A stretch of DNA of 64,000 nt from assembly GCF_013131805.1 (NCBI RefSeq), contig NZ_JABJRC010000001.1, forward strand, positions 868,001 to 932,000, given 5' to 3'. The position numbers and the translations under genes are program-made. Position 1 is the first letter of the stretch. Each line of letters starts with the position of its first letter. The notes beneath the pieces are model-generated. The model ran no database searches. It worked only from the letters and a program-made list of their open reading frames with translations, and was not told the DNA's origin. Positions 36,333-44,636 of this stretch are shown piece after piece. Source of the DNA: Kribbella sandramycini. Lineage in GTDB: Bacteria; Actinomycetota; Actinomycetes; Propionibacteriales; Kribbellaceae.

Positions 36333-36944
36333 ATGCCGCCTGAGCCGCAGGCCGAGCCGTTCGTCGTGAGACGCCGCGGGCTCGGCAGCACCCGGACCTT
36401 GCTCTACGTCTGCGCGCTGCTGGTCGCGGCGGAGGTGCTCGTCACGCTGATCGGCGTCGTCGTCGCGCTCACCCGCGGCGTCCCGATCCGCCAGCCGCTC
36501 GAGACCATCTGGCTGTCCTGGGGCGGCAGCCCGCTGATCTTCGCGCTCGGCATGCCGTTCCTGCTGCTGATCGGCGCGATCACCGCGCTGGAGGAGCGGC
36601 AGGAGGCCGATACCGACGACGTCCTGCTGTCCATCGACGTCCGCGGCATCCACCTCGGCGGCGACCACGCCCGCACCGTCCCCTGGTCCGACGTCCGCGG
36701 TATCTGCCGCGTCGAGCGGCACGGCCCCACCGGCGACAGCGAGTGGTGGGAGCCCTACCTCGTCGTCCTCCTCCACGACGACGAAACCCTCCCCCACAGC
36801 TCCAAAGCCTGGGGCCCCTCCCGCCCCTGGCCCGGCGCCCACGAGATTCTCGGCCGCGCACTTCCCTACGACGAACTGGTCGCCGCAGTAGCCCGCCACG
36901 CCCCCCACATCCCCGTCACCGACCGAGGCCACGTCCCCGACTGA
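36333..36944 (+). CDS. Hypothetical membrane protein with PH-like domain
   Basis: The 203-residue protein has two membrane helices (about 22-47 and 60-86) followed by a cytoplasmic beta-rich segment (LLSIDVRGIHLGGDHARTVPWSDVRGICRVER) that resembles bacterial PH-like domains. Function is unknown. It is monocistronic and ends at a hairpin shared with the convergent iron-lipoprotein gene. Confidence 0.68.
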   Translation: MPPEPQAEPFVVRRRGLGSTRTLLYVCALLVAAEVLVTLIGVVVALTRGVPIRQPLETIWLSWGGSPLIFALGMPFLLLIGAITALEERQEADTDDVLLSIDVRGIHLGGDHARTVPWSDVRGICRVERHGPTGDSEWWEPYLVVLLHDDETLPHSSKAWGPSRPWPGAHEILGRALPYDELVAAVARHAPHIPVTDRGHVPD

Positions 36945-36980
36945 GAAACGGCGCTCCCCCAACCTGGGAAGCGCCGTCTC
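36943..36980. terminator. Hairpin between convergent genes
   Basis: A core 8-bp stem (36948-36955 with 36970-36977) is extended by gaga/tctc ends with one bulged base. It stands between the PH-like gene stop and the stop of the iron-binding lipoprotein. The minus-strand side has a short T-run. Confidence 0.65.
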
Positions 36981-36993
36981 GGAGTACCTCTTA

Positions 36994-38007
36994 CTAGTTC
37001 TTCTTGCTCAGGAGTTTTTCCAGGTCGGTCAGGGTGTCCATGGCGCCGAGGGGGCCGAGGCCGAGGAACCAGACCTCGTCGTTGACGCGTTCGGCCTGGC
37101 CGGCCTTGACAGCGGGGAGGGCCTTCCAGAGGTTGCCGTTGACGACCTTGGACTCGGCGGTGCCGGTGATCGGGCCGAAACTGGAGTAGAAGATCCAGTC
37201 GCCGTCGGCCTGGCCGATGTTCTCCTCGGAGACCTCGACCGCGAGCTCCTGGACGTCCTGGACCTTCGGCCGGGGCAGGCCGACGTCCTTCAGGATGACG
37301 CCGATGAACGACAGGTTGCCGTAGAGCCGGATCTCGGCCGGGCGGAAGCGGACCAGCGAGATGGTCGGGGCGCCCTCGACCTTGCCCTTCACCTCGTCGG
37401 CGCGCTTCTGGTAGTCGTTCAGGATCTGGGTCGCCTTGTCCTCCTCGCCGACCGCGTCCGCGACCAGCAGGAAGTTCTCCTTCCAGGGGAACCCGGGCCG
37501 GATACTCATCACCGTCGGCGCGATCTCGTTCAGCTTGTCGAACAGATCGTTCGCGCGCAGCTTGCTGCCGAGGATCAGATCGGGTTTCAGGTTCGCGATC
37601 GCCTCCAGGTTCAGGTCGCTGACCCCGCCGACGGTCTTGATCCCCTGCGCCTTGTCCGCCAGGTACGACGGGACGCCGTTCTGGCCGGTGTTGGTCGCCA
37701 TCCCGACCGGGGTGATGCCGAGCGCGAGCACGTCGTCCAGCTCACCGCTGTCCAGCACCACGATCTTCTCGGGCTTCTTGTCCAGCTTCGCCTCGCCGAG
37801 CGCGTGTTTCACCGTCCGCGGGAACACCCCCGGCTGCGCGTCCGACCCGAGTTTCGCGGTCTCGGCGTCCGCGGTCTTGAACAACCGCCCGCCGGTCGCG
37901 ACCTCTTTGTCACCGACGCCGGTATCGGCACTGCCGGTGTCCTTCCCACCACACGCGGCGAGCACCAGCAGGGCGGCCACGACAGCGATTGAGCTACGCA
38001 TCTTCAC
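36994..38007 (-). CDS. Iron-siderophore ABC transporter substrate-binding lipoprotein
   Basis: This 337-residue periplasmic-binding-type protein has a lipobox LAAC (Cys19) and the FecB/FepB-like pattern: PEKIVVLDSGELDDVLALGITPVG and a NLEAIANLKPDLILGS helix. It would capture an iron-siderophore outside the membrane. No permease or ATPase is adjacent, so it must share a transporter. An IdeR/DmdR-like box overlaps its promoter. The start is GTG, eight bases after a TAAAGT -10; an ATG two codons later is an alternative. Confidence 0.92.
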   Translation of the reverse strand: MKMRSSIAVVAALLVLAACGGKDTGSADTGVGDKEVATGGRLFKTADAETAKLGSDAQPGVFPRTVKHALGEAKLDKKPEKIVVLDSGELDDVLALGITPVGMATNTGQNGVPSYLADKAQGIKTVGGVSDLNLEAIANLKPDLILGSKLRANDLFDKLNEIAPTVMSIRPGFPWKENFLLVADAVGEEDKATQILNDYQKRADEVKGKVEGAPTISLVRFRPAEIRLYGNLSFIGVILKDVGLPRPKVQDVQELAVEVSEENIGQADGDWIFYSSFGPITGTAESKVVNGNLWKALPAVKAGQAERVNDEVWFLGLGPLGAMDTLTDLEKLLSKKN

Positions 38008-38015
38008 AGAGGTTG

Positions 38016-38047
38016 ACTTTACAACAACTTTGGCTAGGCATACCTAA
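38016..38047 (-). promoter_or_regulatory. IdeR/DmdR-type iron box over the lipoprotein promoter
   Basis: On the minus strand TTAGGTATGCCTAGCCAAA (38029-38047) matches 14 of 19 positions of the actinobacterial iron-box consensus TTAGGTTAGGCTAACCTAA. It covers the expected -35 position of a -10 TAAAGT at 38016-38021. It also overlaps the stop codon of the upstream GH95 gene. Iron-dependent repression is the natural reading. Confidence 0.75.
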
Positions 38048-40316
38048 CCAAGTCCACCGACTCCCCTTCGACCAGGTTTACAACGATGTCCCTGCCCGGC
38101 ATGACGATCCGGCGCGTTCCGGTGCGCGAGGCAACGACCGTCGCCGCGGTCAGCCGCCCGCCGGCCCACTCGACGTCGAAGACCAGCCCGCCGCGCGCCC
38201 GCAGTCCGCGGAAGGACCCGTCCGGCCAGCCCGCCGGCAACGCGGGCAGCAACCGGACGACGTCCGTATGGCTCTGGATCAGCAATTCGGGGATGCACCC
38301 CGTCATTCCGAAGTTCGCATCGATCTGGAAGATGTCCCCGTCGCGATGCAGCAGATTGTCCGAGACCAGCCGCGCCAGGTAGTCCTGGATCACCGCCGCC
38401 GCCCGCTCCCCCTCGAACAGCCGCGCCCACAGCGCCACCAGCCAGGCTGCCGTCCACCCGCCGTTCGTCGCGCCATCGGTCCGCACCAGCAACGACGTCC
38501 GCGCCGCCTCGGCCCACTCCGGCGTCCGGACCGGATCGATCTCCGCACCCGGGTGCAGCCCGTACAGATGCGACTGATGCCGATGGTTGACCTCGGACGG
38601 CGTCCAGTCGTGCGGCCACTCGTGCAAGCGGCCGTCCGCGGTGATCCCGATCTCGGGCAACCGCTCGCGCGCAGTCCGCGCCCGCTCAGCCAGCTCCGAC
38701 GACAACCCGAGCGCCGCCTCCGCCTCACCCAGGTTCGCGAACAACTCCCGGAGCAGCCAGATGTCGTACGTCGATGTCAGATCGACCGATGCCTTCTCCC
38801 CCGTCGGCAGCACGAAGTGATGCTCCGGCGCCGTCGAAGGGATGAACTGCAACCGGCCGCCGTCGTCCTCGACCAGCATCGCGAGCACGAATTCGGCCGC
38901 GCCGGCGATGACCGGGTACGCGCGGTCACGCAGGAAATCGAGATCGAGCCCGAACCGGTAGTGCTCCATCAGATGCGCGGTCAGCCAGACCCCGCAGGTC
39001 GCGCACATCGCCCAAACCGGATCGTCCCCGCCCGCTCCGACCGGCCAGGTCGCGGCCCAGAGATCGGAGTTGTGATGCGAGACCCAGCCGGGTGCGTCGT
39101 ACAGGGCGCGCGCGGTGTTCGCCCCGGACGCCGCGAGGTTCTCGAGCAAGTCGGTGAGCGGCTCGAAGCACTCGCTCAGCCCGGTCAGATCCGCGGGCCA
39201 GTAGTTCATCTGGGTGTTGATGTTGTTGGTCCAGTCGCTGGCCCACATCGGCCGGCGGTCCTGGTTCCAGATGCCCTGCAGATTGGCGGCTTGAGTACCG
39301 GGCCGCGATGACGCGATCAGCAGGTAGCGGCCGAAGTTGAAGGTGAGCGCGACCAGATCGGGATCGTTGCCTCCGGCAGCGACCGCCTTGATCCGCTCGT
39401 CGGTGGGCAGCTCGGACGCCGAACCCAGCCGCAGCTCGGCGCGTTCGTACAGCCGCCGATGGTCGTCGAGATGCCGATCCCGAAGCTTGTCCTCAGCAAC
39501 CGCATCCAGGATGTCGATCGCGTCTCGCAACGCGACCAACGGATCCCGGCCAGGCGGGACCGACCACCCGGCGAACGTGCTGGCCGCGGCCAGGACGACG
39601 GTCACGCTGTCGGCGCCGCGGACGACGACGCCGTCCGTCGAGACGTCTGCGGTGCCCCCGTGGCACAGCACGCGCAGCGCGATCCCGAATCCGATGCCGT
39701 GGCCGTCGACGTACCGGATCGGGTCCGGGCTCTCCCGGTACTCGATCGTCAGGTCGGACGGCGCGTGACCGACCACGCCGTACGTCCCGCCATCGACCAC
39801 CGGCCGGACCGGGTGCGGAGAATCCAACGACAGCGAGAGATTCACCGCACCCGGCCGATCGGCCGTGAGAGTCCAGACCAACACCTGGTCCGGCGTGGAG
39901 ACATAGGTCTCGCGCCGGAACCGCGTCCCATCCACTGTGTGATCGACACTGACGATCCCGGTCCGCAGGTCGAGGCGCCGGCGATAGTCGCCGGCCTCCC
40001 CGTCCGTACGGATCAACAGATCGGCCAACGGCTGGTACGACTCGACCAACGGCCCTTGCAGGGCACGCGTCCGCTCCGTCGCCGCCAGCTGGTCGCCGTC
40101 GTGCAGCAACAACCGCCGTACGTCGGCCAACGTCGCCGGCCCGTCCGCGACCCCCAACTCCCGCGGCCCGTCACCGGACCACACATCGTCGAGATTCAGC
40201 GCGATCCGCTCCGCGCCCACCCGCCCGAACACCTTCGCACCGAGGTGCCCGTTACCCACCGGCAACGCCTCGAACCAGTCCGGAGCAGGAGCGCGAAACC
40301 ACAGTTCATGCGACAT
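38034..40316 (-). CDS. GH95 family glycoside hydrolase (alpha-fucosidase-like)
   Basis: This 760-residue cytoplasmic enzyme has a GH95 N-terminal beta domain (LPVGNGHLGAKVFG...IALNLDDVWSG), a central (alpha/alpha)6 barrel (LQGIWNQDRRPMWASDWTNNINTQMNYWPAD) and GH95 C-terminal motifs (DGDIFQIDANFGMTGCIPELL). GH95 enzymes cleave alpha-1,2-L-fucosyl or alpha-L-galactosyl residues. With no signal peptide, and six bases downstream of the sugar-binding lipoprotein gene, it should process an imported oligosaccharide, for example from xyloglucan side chains. Confidence 0.92.
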   Translation of the reverse strand: MSHELWFRAPAPDWFEALPVGNGHLGAKVFGRVGAERIALNLDDVWSGDGPRELGVADGPATLADVRRLLLHDGDQLAATERTRALQGPLVESYQPLADLLIRTDGEAGDYRRRLDLRTGIVSVDHTVDGTRFRRETYVSTPDQVLVWTLTADRPGAVNLSLSLDSPHPVRPVVDGGTYGVVGHAPSDLTIEYRESPDPIRYVDGHGIGFGIALRVLCHGGTADVSTDGVVVRGADSVTVVLAAASTFAGWSVPPGRDPLVALRDAIDILDAVAEDKLRDRHLDDHRRLYERAELRLGSASELPTDERIKAVAAGGNDPDLVALTFNFGRYLLIASSRPGTQAANLQGIWNQDRRPMWASDWTNNINTQMNYWPADLTGLSECFEPLTDLLENLAASGANTARALYDAPGWVSHHNSDLWAATWPVGAGGDDPVWAMCATCGVWLTAHLMEHYRFGLDLDFLRDRAYPVIAGAAEFVLAMLVEDDGGRLQFIPSTAPEHHFVLPTGEKASVDLTSTYDIWLLRELFANLGEAEAALGLSSELAERARTARERLPEIGITADGRLHEWPHDWTPSEVNHRHQSHLYGLHPGAEIDPVRTPEWAEAARTSLLVRTDGATNGGWTAAWLVALWARLFEGERAAAVIQDYLARLVSDNLLHRDGDIFQIDANFGMTGCIPELLIQSHTDVVRLLPALPAGWPDGSFRGLRARGGLVFDVEWAGGRLTAATVVASRTGTRRIVMPGRDIVVNLVEGESVDLVRYA

Positions 40317-40322
40317 GAGGTG

Positions 40323-41984
40323 CTACTTGCTCCCCGACTTGTACTTGTCGTACGCCTGCTGGTTGATCTCCAGGTACCGAGTCATCCCCGTGCTGTCCAG
40401 CCCCTTCACATAAGCGTCCCACTCGGTGTCGATGTTCTTCGACCCAGTAATGAACGCCAACTGGTTCTGGTTCACGTAGCTACCGAGGTTGGTCTGCAGC
40501 GTCGCGAGCTCACCGCTCAGACTCGGGTCCGGCCAGACGACGGCCTGCGGGTACAGCTGCGACTTGTCCTCGTGACCTTCGTACAGCTTGGTGGCCTGGA
40601 ACAGCCGCCGCTCGTACCCGGCGCCGGAGTAGATGTCCAGCGGCACGACCTGCGCGTTCCGGTAGGCGAGCACGTTGTGGTACTGCGTCAGCGCACCCCA
40701 GCTGCTGTTCTTCGGAGTGTCCGACTTCGGCTTGTAGAGCGGCTTGGTGTCCTTGTCCAGCGCGACGTCACCAGGGCCGGGCTTGGTCCAACCGACACCC
40801 TCCGGGCCCATCCCGCCGATCATCTGGCCCTCATCGGTGAAGATGTAGTCCAGCATCTTGATCGCCGCGACCTGGGCCTCCTTGCTGGCCTTGTTGGTCA
40901 GCAGGAACGTGTAGTTGGTCGATGTCAGGTACTGGTAGCCGGTGTAGCTCTTCCCGGCCGGGCCGGTGAGCGGCGGGGCGGCGTCGTACTGCTTGTCCCG
41001 GCCGTCCTTGGAGTCGGACTGGACGAAGATGTACGGGTGCAGCATCGGGCCGGAGCCGATCCGGACGGCCTTCGGGTCGTTGCCCAGGGCCTGCAACGCC
41101 TGCGCGTTCTGCGTGAACGCCGCCTGGTCGATCAGCCCTTCCTTGTAAAGGGAGGCGATGTACTTCAGCCCTTCCTTCCACTCCGGGCTGTTCACCGGCG
41201 TAGTCACCTTGTCGCCGTTCAGCGTGAGCAGCGAGCGGACGCCGTTGTTCGCACCGACCGGGTTGTAGGCGAACGCGTTCATCAGGTACGGGATCAGCGC
41301 GCTGTTCTGGATGTCCGCGGTCATCGGGACCTCGTCGGCCTTGCCGTTGCCGTTCGGGTCCTGGGTCTTGAAGGCCGTCAGCACCTTGCGCAGGTCCTCG
41401 GTGGTCTTCGGCATCGGCAGGTTCAGCTTCTTCAGCCAGGCCGAGTTGATCCAGAGCTTGTCCGGACGGCTGCAGTGGTAGCAGTCGGCCCACTGCGGCA
41501 GGGCGTAGATGTGACCGTCCGGCGCGGTCGCCTCCTGCTTGTAGTCCTTGTTCTCGTCGATGAACTTCTGGATGTTCGGGGCGTTCTCCTTGATCAGCGT
41601 CTCGAGCGGGACGGCGACGCCCTGCTGGCCGAGTTTGAGCACATCGGCCTGGGTGAAGCCGTCCACCCACGGGATCAGGAAGAACAGGTCCGGGTAGTCG
41701 CCGCTGGCCAGCGAGATCTGCCGCTTCTCCTTGGCCGGGCCGGCGTCCAGCGTGGTGGTCTGCCAGCGGAACTGGATCTTGAACTTGTCGCTCATGATCT
41801 TGGTGACCGCGTTGGTCTCCATGTTCGTGTTCTGGTCGGCCGGGGTGAAGGTGTCGATGACGACCTTGCCGTCGGCGCTCACCTCGTTCGCCGCCCCGTC
41901 GGACTTGTCCGAACTGCAGGCCGCCACGGTGGCGAGCAAGCCGGCCGCGGCGAGCGCGGACAGTTTGCGCACGGATACGCGCAT
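40323..41984 (-). CDS. Oligosaccharide ABC transporter substrate-binding lipoprotein
   Basis: The 553-residue extracellular solute-binding protein has a lipoprotein signal with lipobox TVAAC (Cys23). Its size and TFTPADQNTNMETNAV...WVDGFTQADVLKLGQQGV layout fit LplA/YtcQ-like binding proteins of the CUT1 class. AAAGGAA precedes the ATG at 41984. It is third in the operon after two permeases and just before GH95, so the ligand is probably a fucosylated oligosaccharide. Confidence 0.9.
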   Translation of the reverse strand: MRVSVRKLSALAAAGLLATVAACSSDKSDGAANEVSADGKVVIDTFTPADQNTNMETNAVTKIMSDKFKIQFRWQTTTLDAGPAKEKRQISLASGDYPDLFFLIPWVDGFTQADVLKLGQQGVAVPLETLIKENAPNIQKFIDENKDYKQEATAPDGHIYALPQWADCYHCSRPDKLWINSAWLKKLNLPMPKTTEDLRKVLTAFKTQDPNGNGKADEVPMTADIQNSALIPYLMNAFAYNPVGANNGVRSLLTLNGDKVTTPVNSPEWKEGLKYIASLYKEGLIDQAAFTQNAQALQALGNDPKAVRIGSGPMLHPYIFVQSDSKDGRDKQYDAAPPLTGPAGKSYTGYQYLTSTNYTFLLTNKASKEAQVAAIKMLDYIFTDEGQMIGGMGPEGVGWTKPGPGDVALDKDTKPLYKPKSDTPKNSSWGALTQYHNVLAYRNAQVVPLDIYSGAGYERRLFQATKLYEGHEDKSQLYPQAVVWPDPSLSGELATLQTNLGSYVNQNQLAFITGSKNIDTEWDAYVKGLDSTGMTRYLEINQQAYDKYKSGSK

Positions 41985-42030
41985 TGCTGTGTTCCTTTCT
42001 GAGAAGGGCCCTGCTCTCAATAGAGCGCGG

Positions 42031-42978
42031 TTAGCCCTTGACCGCGCCGACCATCACGCCCTTGGTGAAGTGGCGGGCGACGAAGGGGTAGATGACCAGT
42101 ACGGGCAGGCTCGAGATGACGATGAGCGCGTACTTGAGGACGTTGGCCAGTTGCTGCTGGTCGAGCTGCTGGGCCAGGTTCTGGGTGGTGGAGCCGGAGG
42201 TCGCCTGGTTCAGGATCAGGACGTTGCGGAGCACGATCTGCAACGGGTACAGACCGGGATCCTTGAGGTAGATCAGGGCATCGAAGTAGCTGTTCCACTG
42301 GAAGATCGCGTACATCAGCGCGATCACCGCGATCACCGGTTTGGACAGCGGGAGGACGACCGACCAGAGGAAGCGCAGATCGCTCGCGCCGTCGATGGTG
42401 GCCGCCTCGTAGAGCTCGTCCGGGATGGTCGAGCGGAAGAACGTGCGCGCGATGATGACCTGCCAGACGCCGATCGCGCTCGGGATCACCATCGCCCACC
42501 GGGTGTTCAGCATCCCCAGGTCCTGCACCACCAGGTAGGTCGGGATCAGGCCGCCGGTGAACAGCATCGTGAAGACCAGGATGCTCATGATCACGTTGCG
42601 GCCGAAGAAGGTCTTACGGGACAGCGGGTACGCGATCGCAATCGTCAGCGTGACGCTGATCAGCGTGCCGCCGATCGCGTAGATGAACGAGTTCAGGTAG
42701 CCCTGCATGATCTGCGGGTCGGCGAAGGCCGTCTGGTACGCCTTCAGGCTCGGCTCGACCGGCCAGAGCAGCACGCGGCCGGCGCTCACCGCCGAGGCGC
42801 TGCTGAAGGAGTTCGCGATGATGTAGATGATCGGTACGGCGACCGCGATCAGCGCGATCCAGAGCATGATTCGGACGCCGACCAGGAAGATCTTGTCGGT
42901 CCGGGTCTCCTCGATCGCCATCCGCTGCGAGGTGTCCGGCTTCGGCGTACGACGGAAGCCCTGCATGGTGATGGTCAT
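42031..42978 (-). CDS. Carbohydrate ABC transporter permease (CUT1, YtcP-like)
   Basis: This 315-residue inner-membrane permease has six membrane helices and the EAA loop (ELYEAATIDGASDLRFLWSVVLPLSKP). Its ATG overlaps the stop of the upstream permease gene (ATGA). It pairs with that permease and the downstream binding protein. Confidence 0.92.
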   Translation of the reverse strand: MTITMQGFRRTPKPDTSQRMAIEETRTDKIFLVGVRIMLWIALIAVAVPIIYIIANSFSSASAVSAGRVLLWPVEPSLKAYQTAFADPQIMQGYLNSFIYAIGGTLISVTLTIAIAYPLSRKTFFGRNVIMSILVFTMLFTGGLIPTYLVVQDLGMLNTRWAMVIPSAIGVWQVIIARTFFRSTIPDELYEAATIDGASDLRFLWSVVLPLSKPVIAVIALMYAIFQWNSYFDALIYLKDPGLYPLQIVLRNVLILNQATSGSTTQNLAQQLDQQQLANVLKYALIVISSLPVLVIYPFVARHFTKGVMVGAVKG

Positions 42979-43973
42979 GACCAGAGTCCGTTTCCGGTGA
43001 TCCGCTTGGCGACGAAGTTCACGACGACCAGCAGGACGAGATTGATGACGGAGTTGAACAGCCCGACCGCGGTCGCCATGCTGAAGTCGGCGTTCAGCAG
43101 GCCGGTCTTGTAGACGTAGGTCGCGATGATCTCGGACTGCGCCTGGTTCAGCGGGTTCTGCAGCAGGAAGGCCTTCTCGAAACCGATCGACATGATGTTG
43201 CCGACGCCGAGGACCAGGATGATCACCGCGGTCGGCATGATGCCGGGCAGGTCGACGTTCCAGATCCGCTGCAACCGGCTGGCGCCGTCGATCCGGGCCG
43301 ACTCGTGCAGCGCGGGGTCGATCCCGGCCAGCGCGGCCAGATAGATGACGGCCGAGTAGCCGGTCGTCTGCCAGACGTCGGACCAGACGTAGATGTGCCG
43401 GAAGTAGTCCGGATTGCCGAGGAAGTCGACCGCAGGGACGCCGAACAACCCGATCGCGTCGTTCACGAAGCCCAGCCGCGGCGACAGCACCAGGATCGTC
43501 ATCGAGACCACGACCACGGTCGAGATGAAGTACGGCGCGTACGTCACCAGCTGGACGATCTTCTTGAACCGGCCATTGCGGATCTCGTTCAGTGCGATGG
43601 CCAGGATGATCGGGATCGGGAAGCTGGCCAGGACGGTGTAGGCGGCGAGGATGAACGTGTTCTTCACCAGGGTCCAGAACACGGGGTTCTGGAAGAACAG
43701 TTCGAAGTTGCGGAAGCCGACCCAGTCGCTGCCCCAGGGGCCCTTCACCGGGGAGTAGTTCTTGAAGGCGATGACGGCGTTGCTGATCGGGATGTACTTG
43801 AAGATCACGAAGTACGCGAGCGGGACGATCACCAGCAGGTAGAGCTGCCAGTGCCTGCGCAGACTGCGCCGCGCCTGGGTCCAGCGGCTCGGCCGGGGTA
43901 TCGGCGCCCGGCGCACCGCCGGCGCCGCGGCCGGCGCGGGCGGCGCCGGTTTCACCTCGTACGTTGCACTCAC
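42975..43973 (-). CDS. Carbohydrate ABC transporter permease (CUT1, LplB-like)
   Basis: This is the 332-residue first gene of the sugar-import operon. After an Ala/Pro-rich cytoplasmic N-tail come six membrane helices and the EAA loop (ALHESARIDGASRLQRIWNVDLPGI). No ATPase is encoded in the operon, so a shared MsiK-type ATPase encoded elsewhere is expected. The upstream region holds a perfect 26-bp palindrome. Confidence 0.92.
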   Translation of the reverse strand: MSATYEVKPAPPAPAAAPAVRRAPIPRPSRWTQARRSLRRHWQLYLLVIVPLAYFVIFKYIPISNAVIAFKNYSPVKGPWGSDWVGFRNFELFFQNPVFWTLVKNTFILAAYTVLASFPIPIILAIALNEIRNGRFKKIVQLVTYAPYFISTVVVVSMTILVLSPRLGFVNDAIGLFGVPAVDFLGNPDYFRHIYVWSDVWQTTGYSAVIYLAALAGIDPALHESARIDGASRLQRIWNVDLPGIMPTAVIILVLGVGNIMSIGFEKAFLLQNPLNQAQSEIIATYVYKTGLLNADFSMATAVGLFNSVINLVLLVVVNFVAKRITGNGLWS

Positions 43974-44114
43974 TCCGCATCCTTTCCGTCACCGATCGGA
44001 GCGAAACCGATATCCGATAGGATCTCGGACCTCACTCACCGGGAGGATGACACAGAACCCGGGACAGCGGAAGAGTCACCGGCGGTGTCGATACCCGACC
44101 TTGACCGAGCCATC

Positions 44115-44140
44115 GATTTCCCTTGCCGGCAAGGGAAATC
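44115..44140. promoter_or_regulatory. Perfect 26-bp palindrome, candidate operator
   Basis: Half-site GATTTCCCTTGCC is followed directly by its exact reverse complement, giving 13+13 bp with central GCCGGC. It is 142 bp upstream of the first permease gene. No loop and no T-tract argue against a terminator; a LacI- or ROK-type dimer site is likely. Confidence 0.65.
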
Positions 44141-44571
44141 CTGCGTTGCCCTCAGCAACTAACGGCGAGAACGCCGAATGGCCCGACGGCTGCGCCGGCG
44201 GACCTGGACACCACATCACGGGGTAGTCCGAGGTCGCTCTGAGCCACCGACACCGGACCACACCACAATTTATTGATTCTGTGAACTATGTCGCAGTCAA
44301 CCGCCCGCACGCGACTATGTCAAGACTTGAACCACCCGAGCTGCCGATCGGCGGGGCGGAGAGCGGCGCGGACGGTGTCCGCGGGGTCGTCGAACGGAGA
44401 CTGTTCGAGACAAGACCTGACCCGACCATCACGGGGGAACGGCCGGGCCAGGCACTTTCGATACTACTCCGGTTCGGAGTAGGCAGGTGGGTAAATCGGC
44501 AGCGGACGCGCCGGGGCGCTGCACTTCGGGTGCCGGACCGCCAGCACTCACCTACTCACCTGAAACACCTC

Positions 44572-44602
44572 CGCCCGGCCGACGCTGAGCGTGGGCCGGG
44601 CG
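44572..44602 (-). terminator. Probable terminator after terC
   Basis: A 9-bp outer stem (44572-44580 with 44594-44602) and an inner ACGCT/AGCGT stem lie about 35 bases downstream of the terC stop. No strong U-tract is present. Confidence 0.55.
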
Positions 44603-44636
44603 GGTTCTGCATAGTTGGCGAGTGAGGAGCGTCCGC

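Larger units (their letters stand above)
43974..44636. other. Long regulatory intergenic region
   Basis: About 660 bases between the sugar-import operon and terC. It holds the palindrome at 44115-44140, a hairpin at 44572-44602 and an AT-rich patch at 44266-44280. On the minus strand TTGACT (44295-44300) and TTGACA (44318-44323) stand upstream of that AT-rich patch and are -35 candidates for the permease operon. A short repeat GACATAGT is associated with them. I see no convincing gene here. Confidence 0.6.

Noticed and set aside
39459..42002. Long plus-strand frame opposite GH95 and the binding lipoprotein
   Set aside because: It is composed of Arg/Val/Asp/Leu-rich text without domains. Both minus-strand genes have clear families and starts.
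44115..44140. 26-bp palindrome as an intrinsic terminator
   Set aside because: There is no loop space and no T-tract, and it lies upstream rather than downstream of the nearest genes.
44281..44625. Plus-strand frame of 114 codons upstream of terC
   Set aside because: It runs through the probable terminator hairpin, lacks a ribosome site and has no protein-like features.
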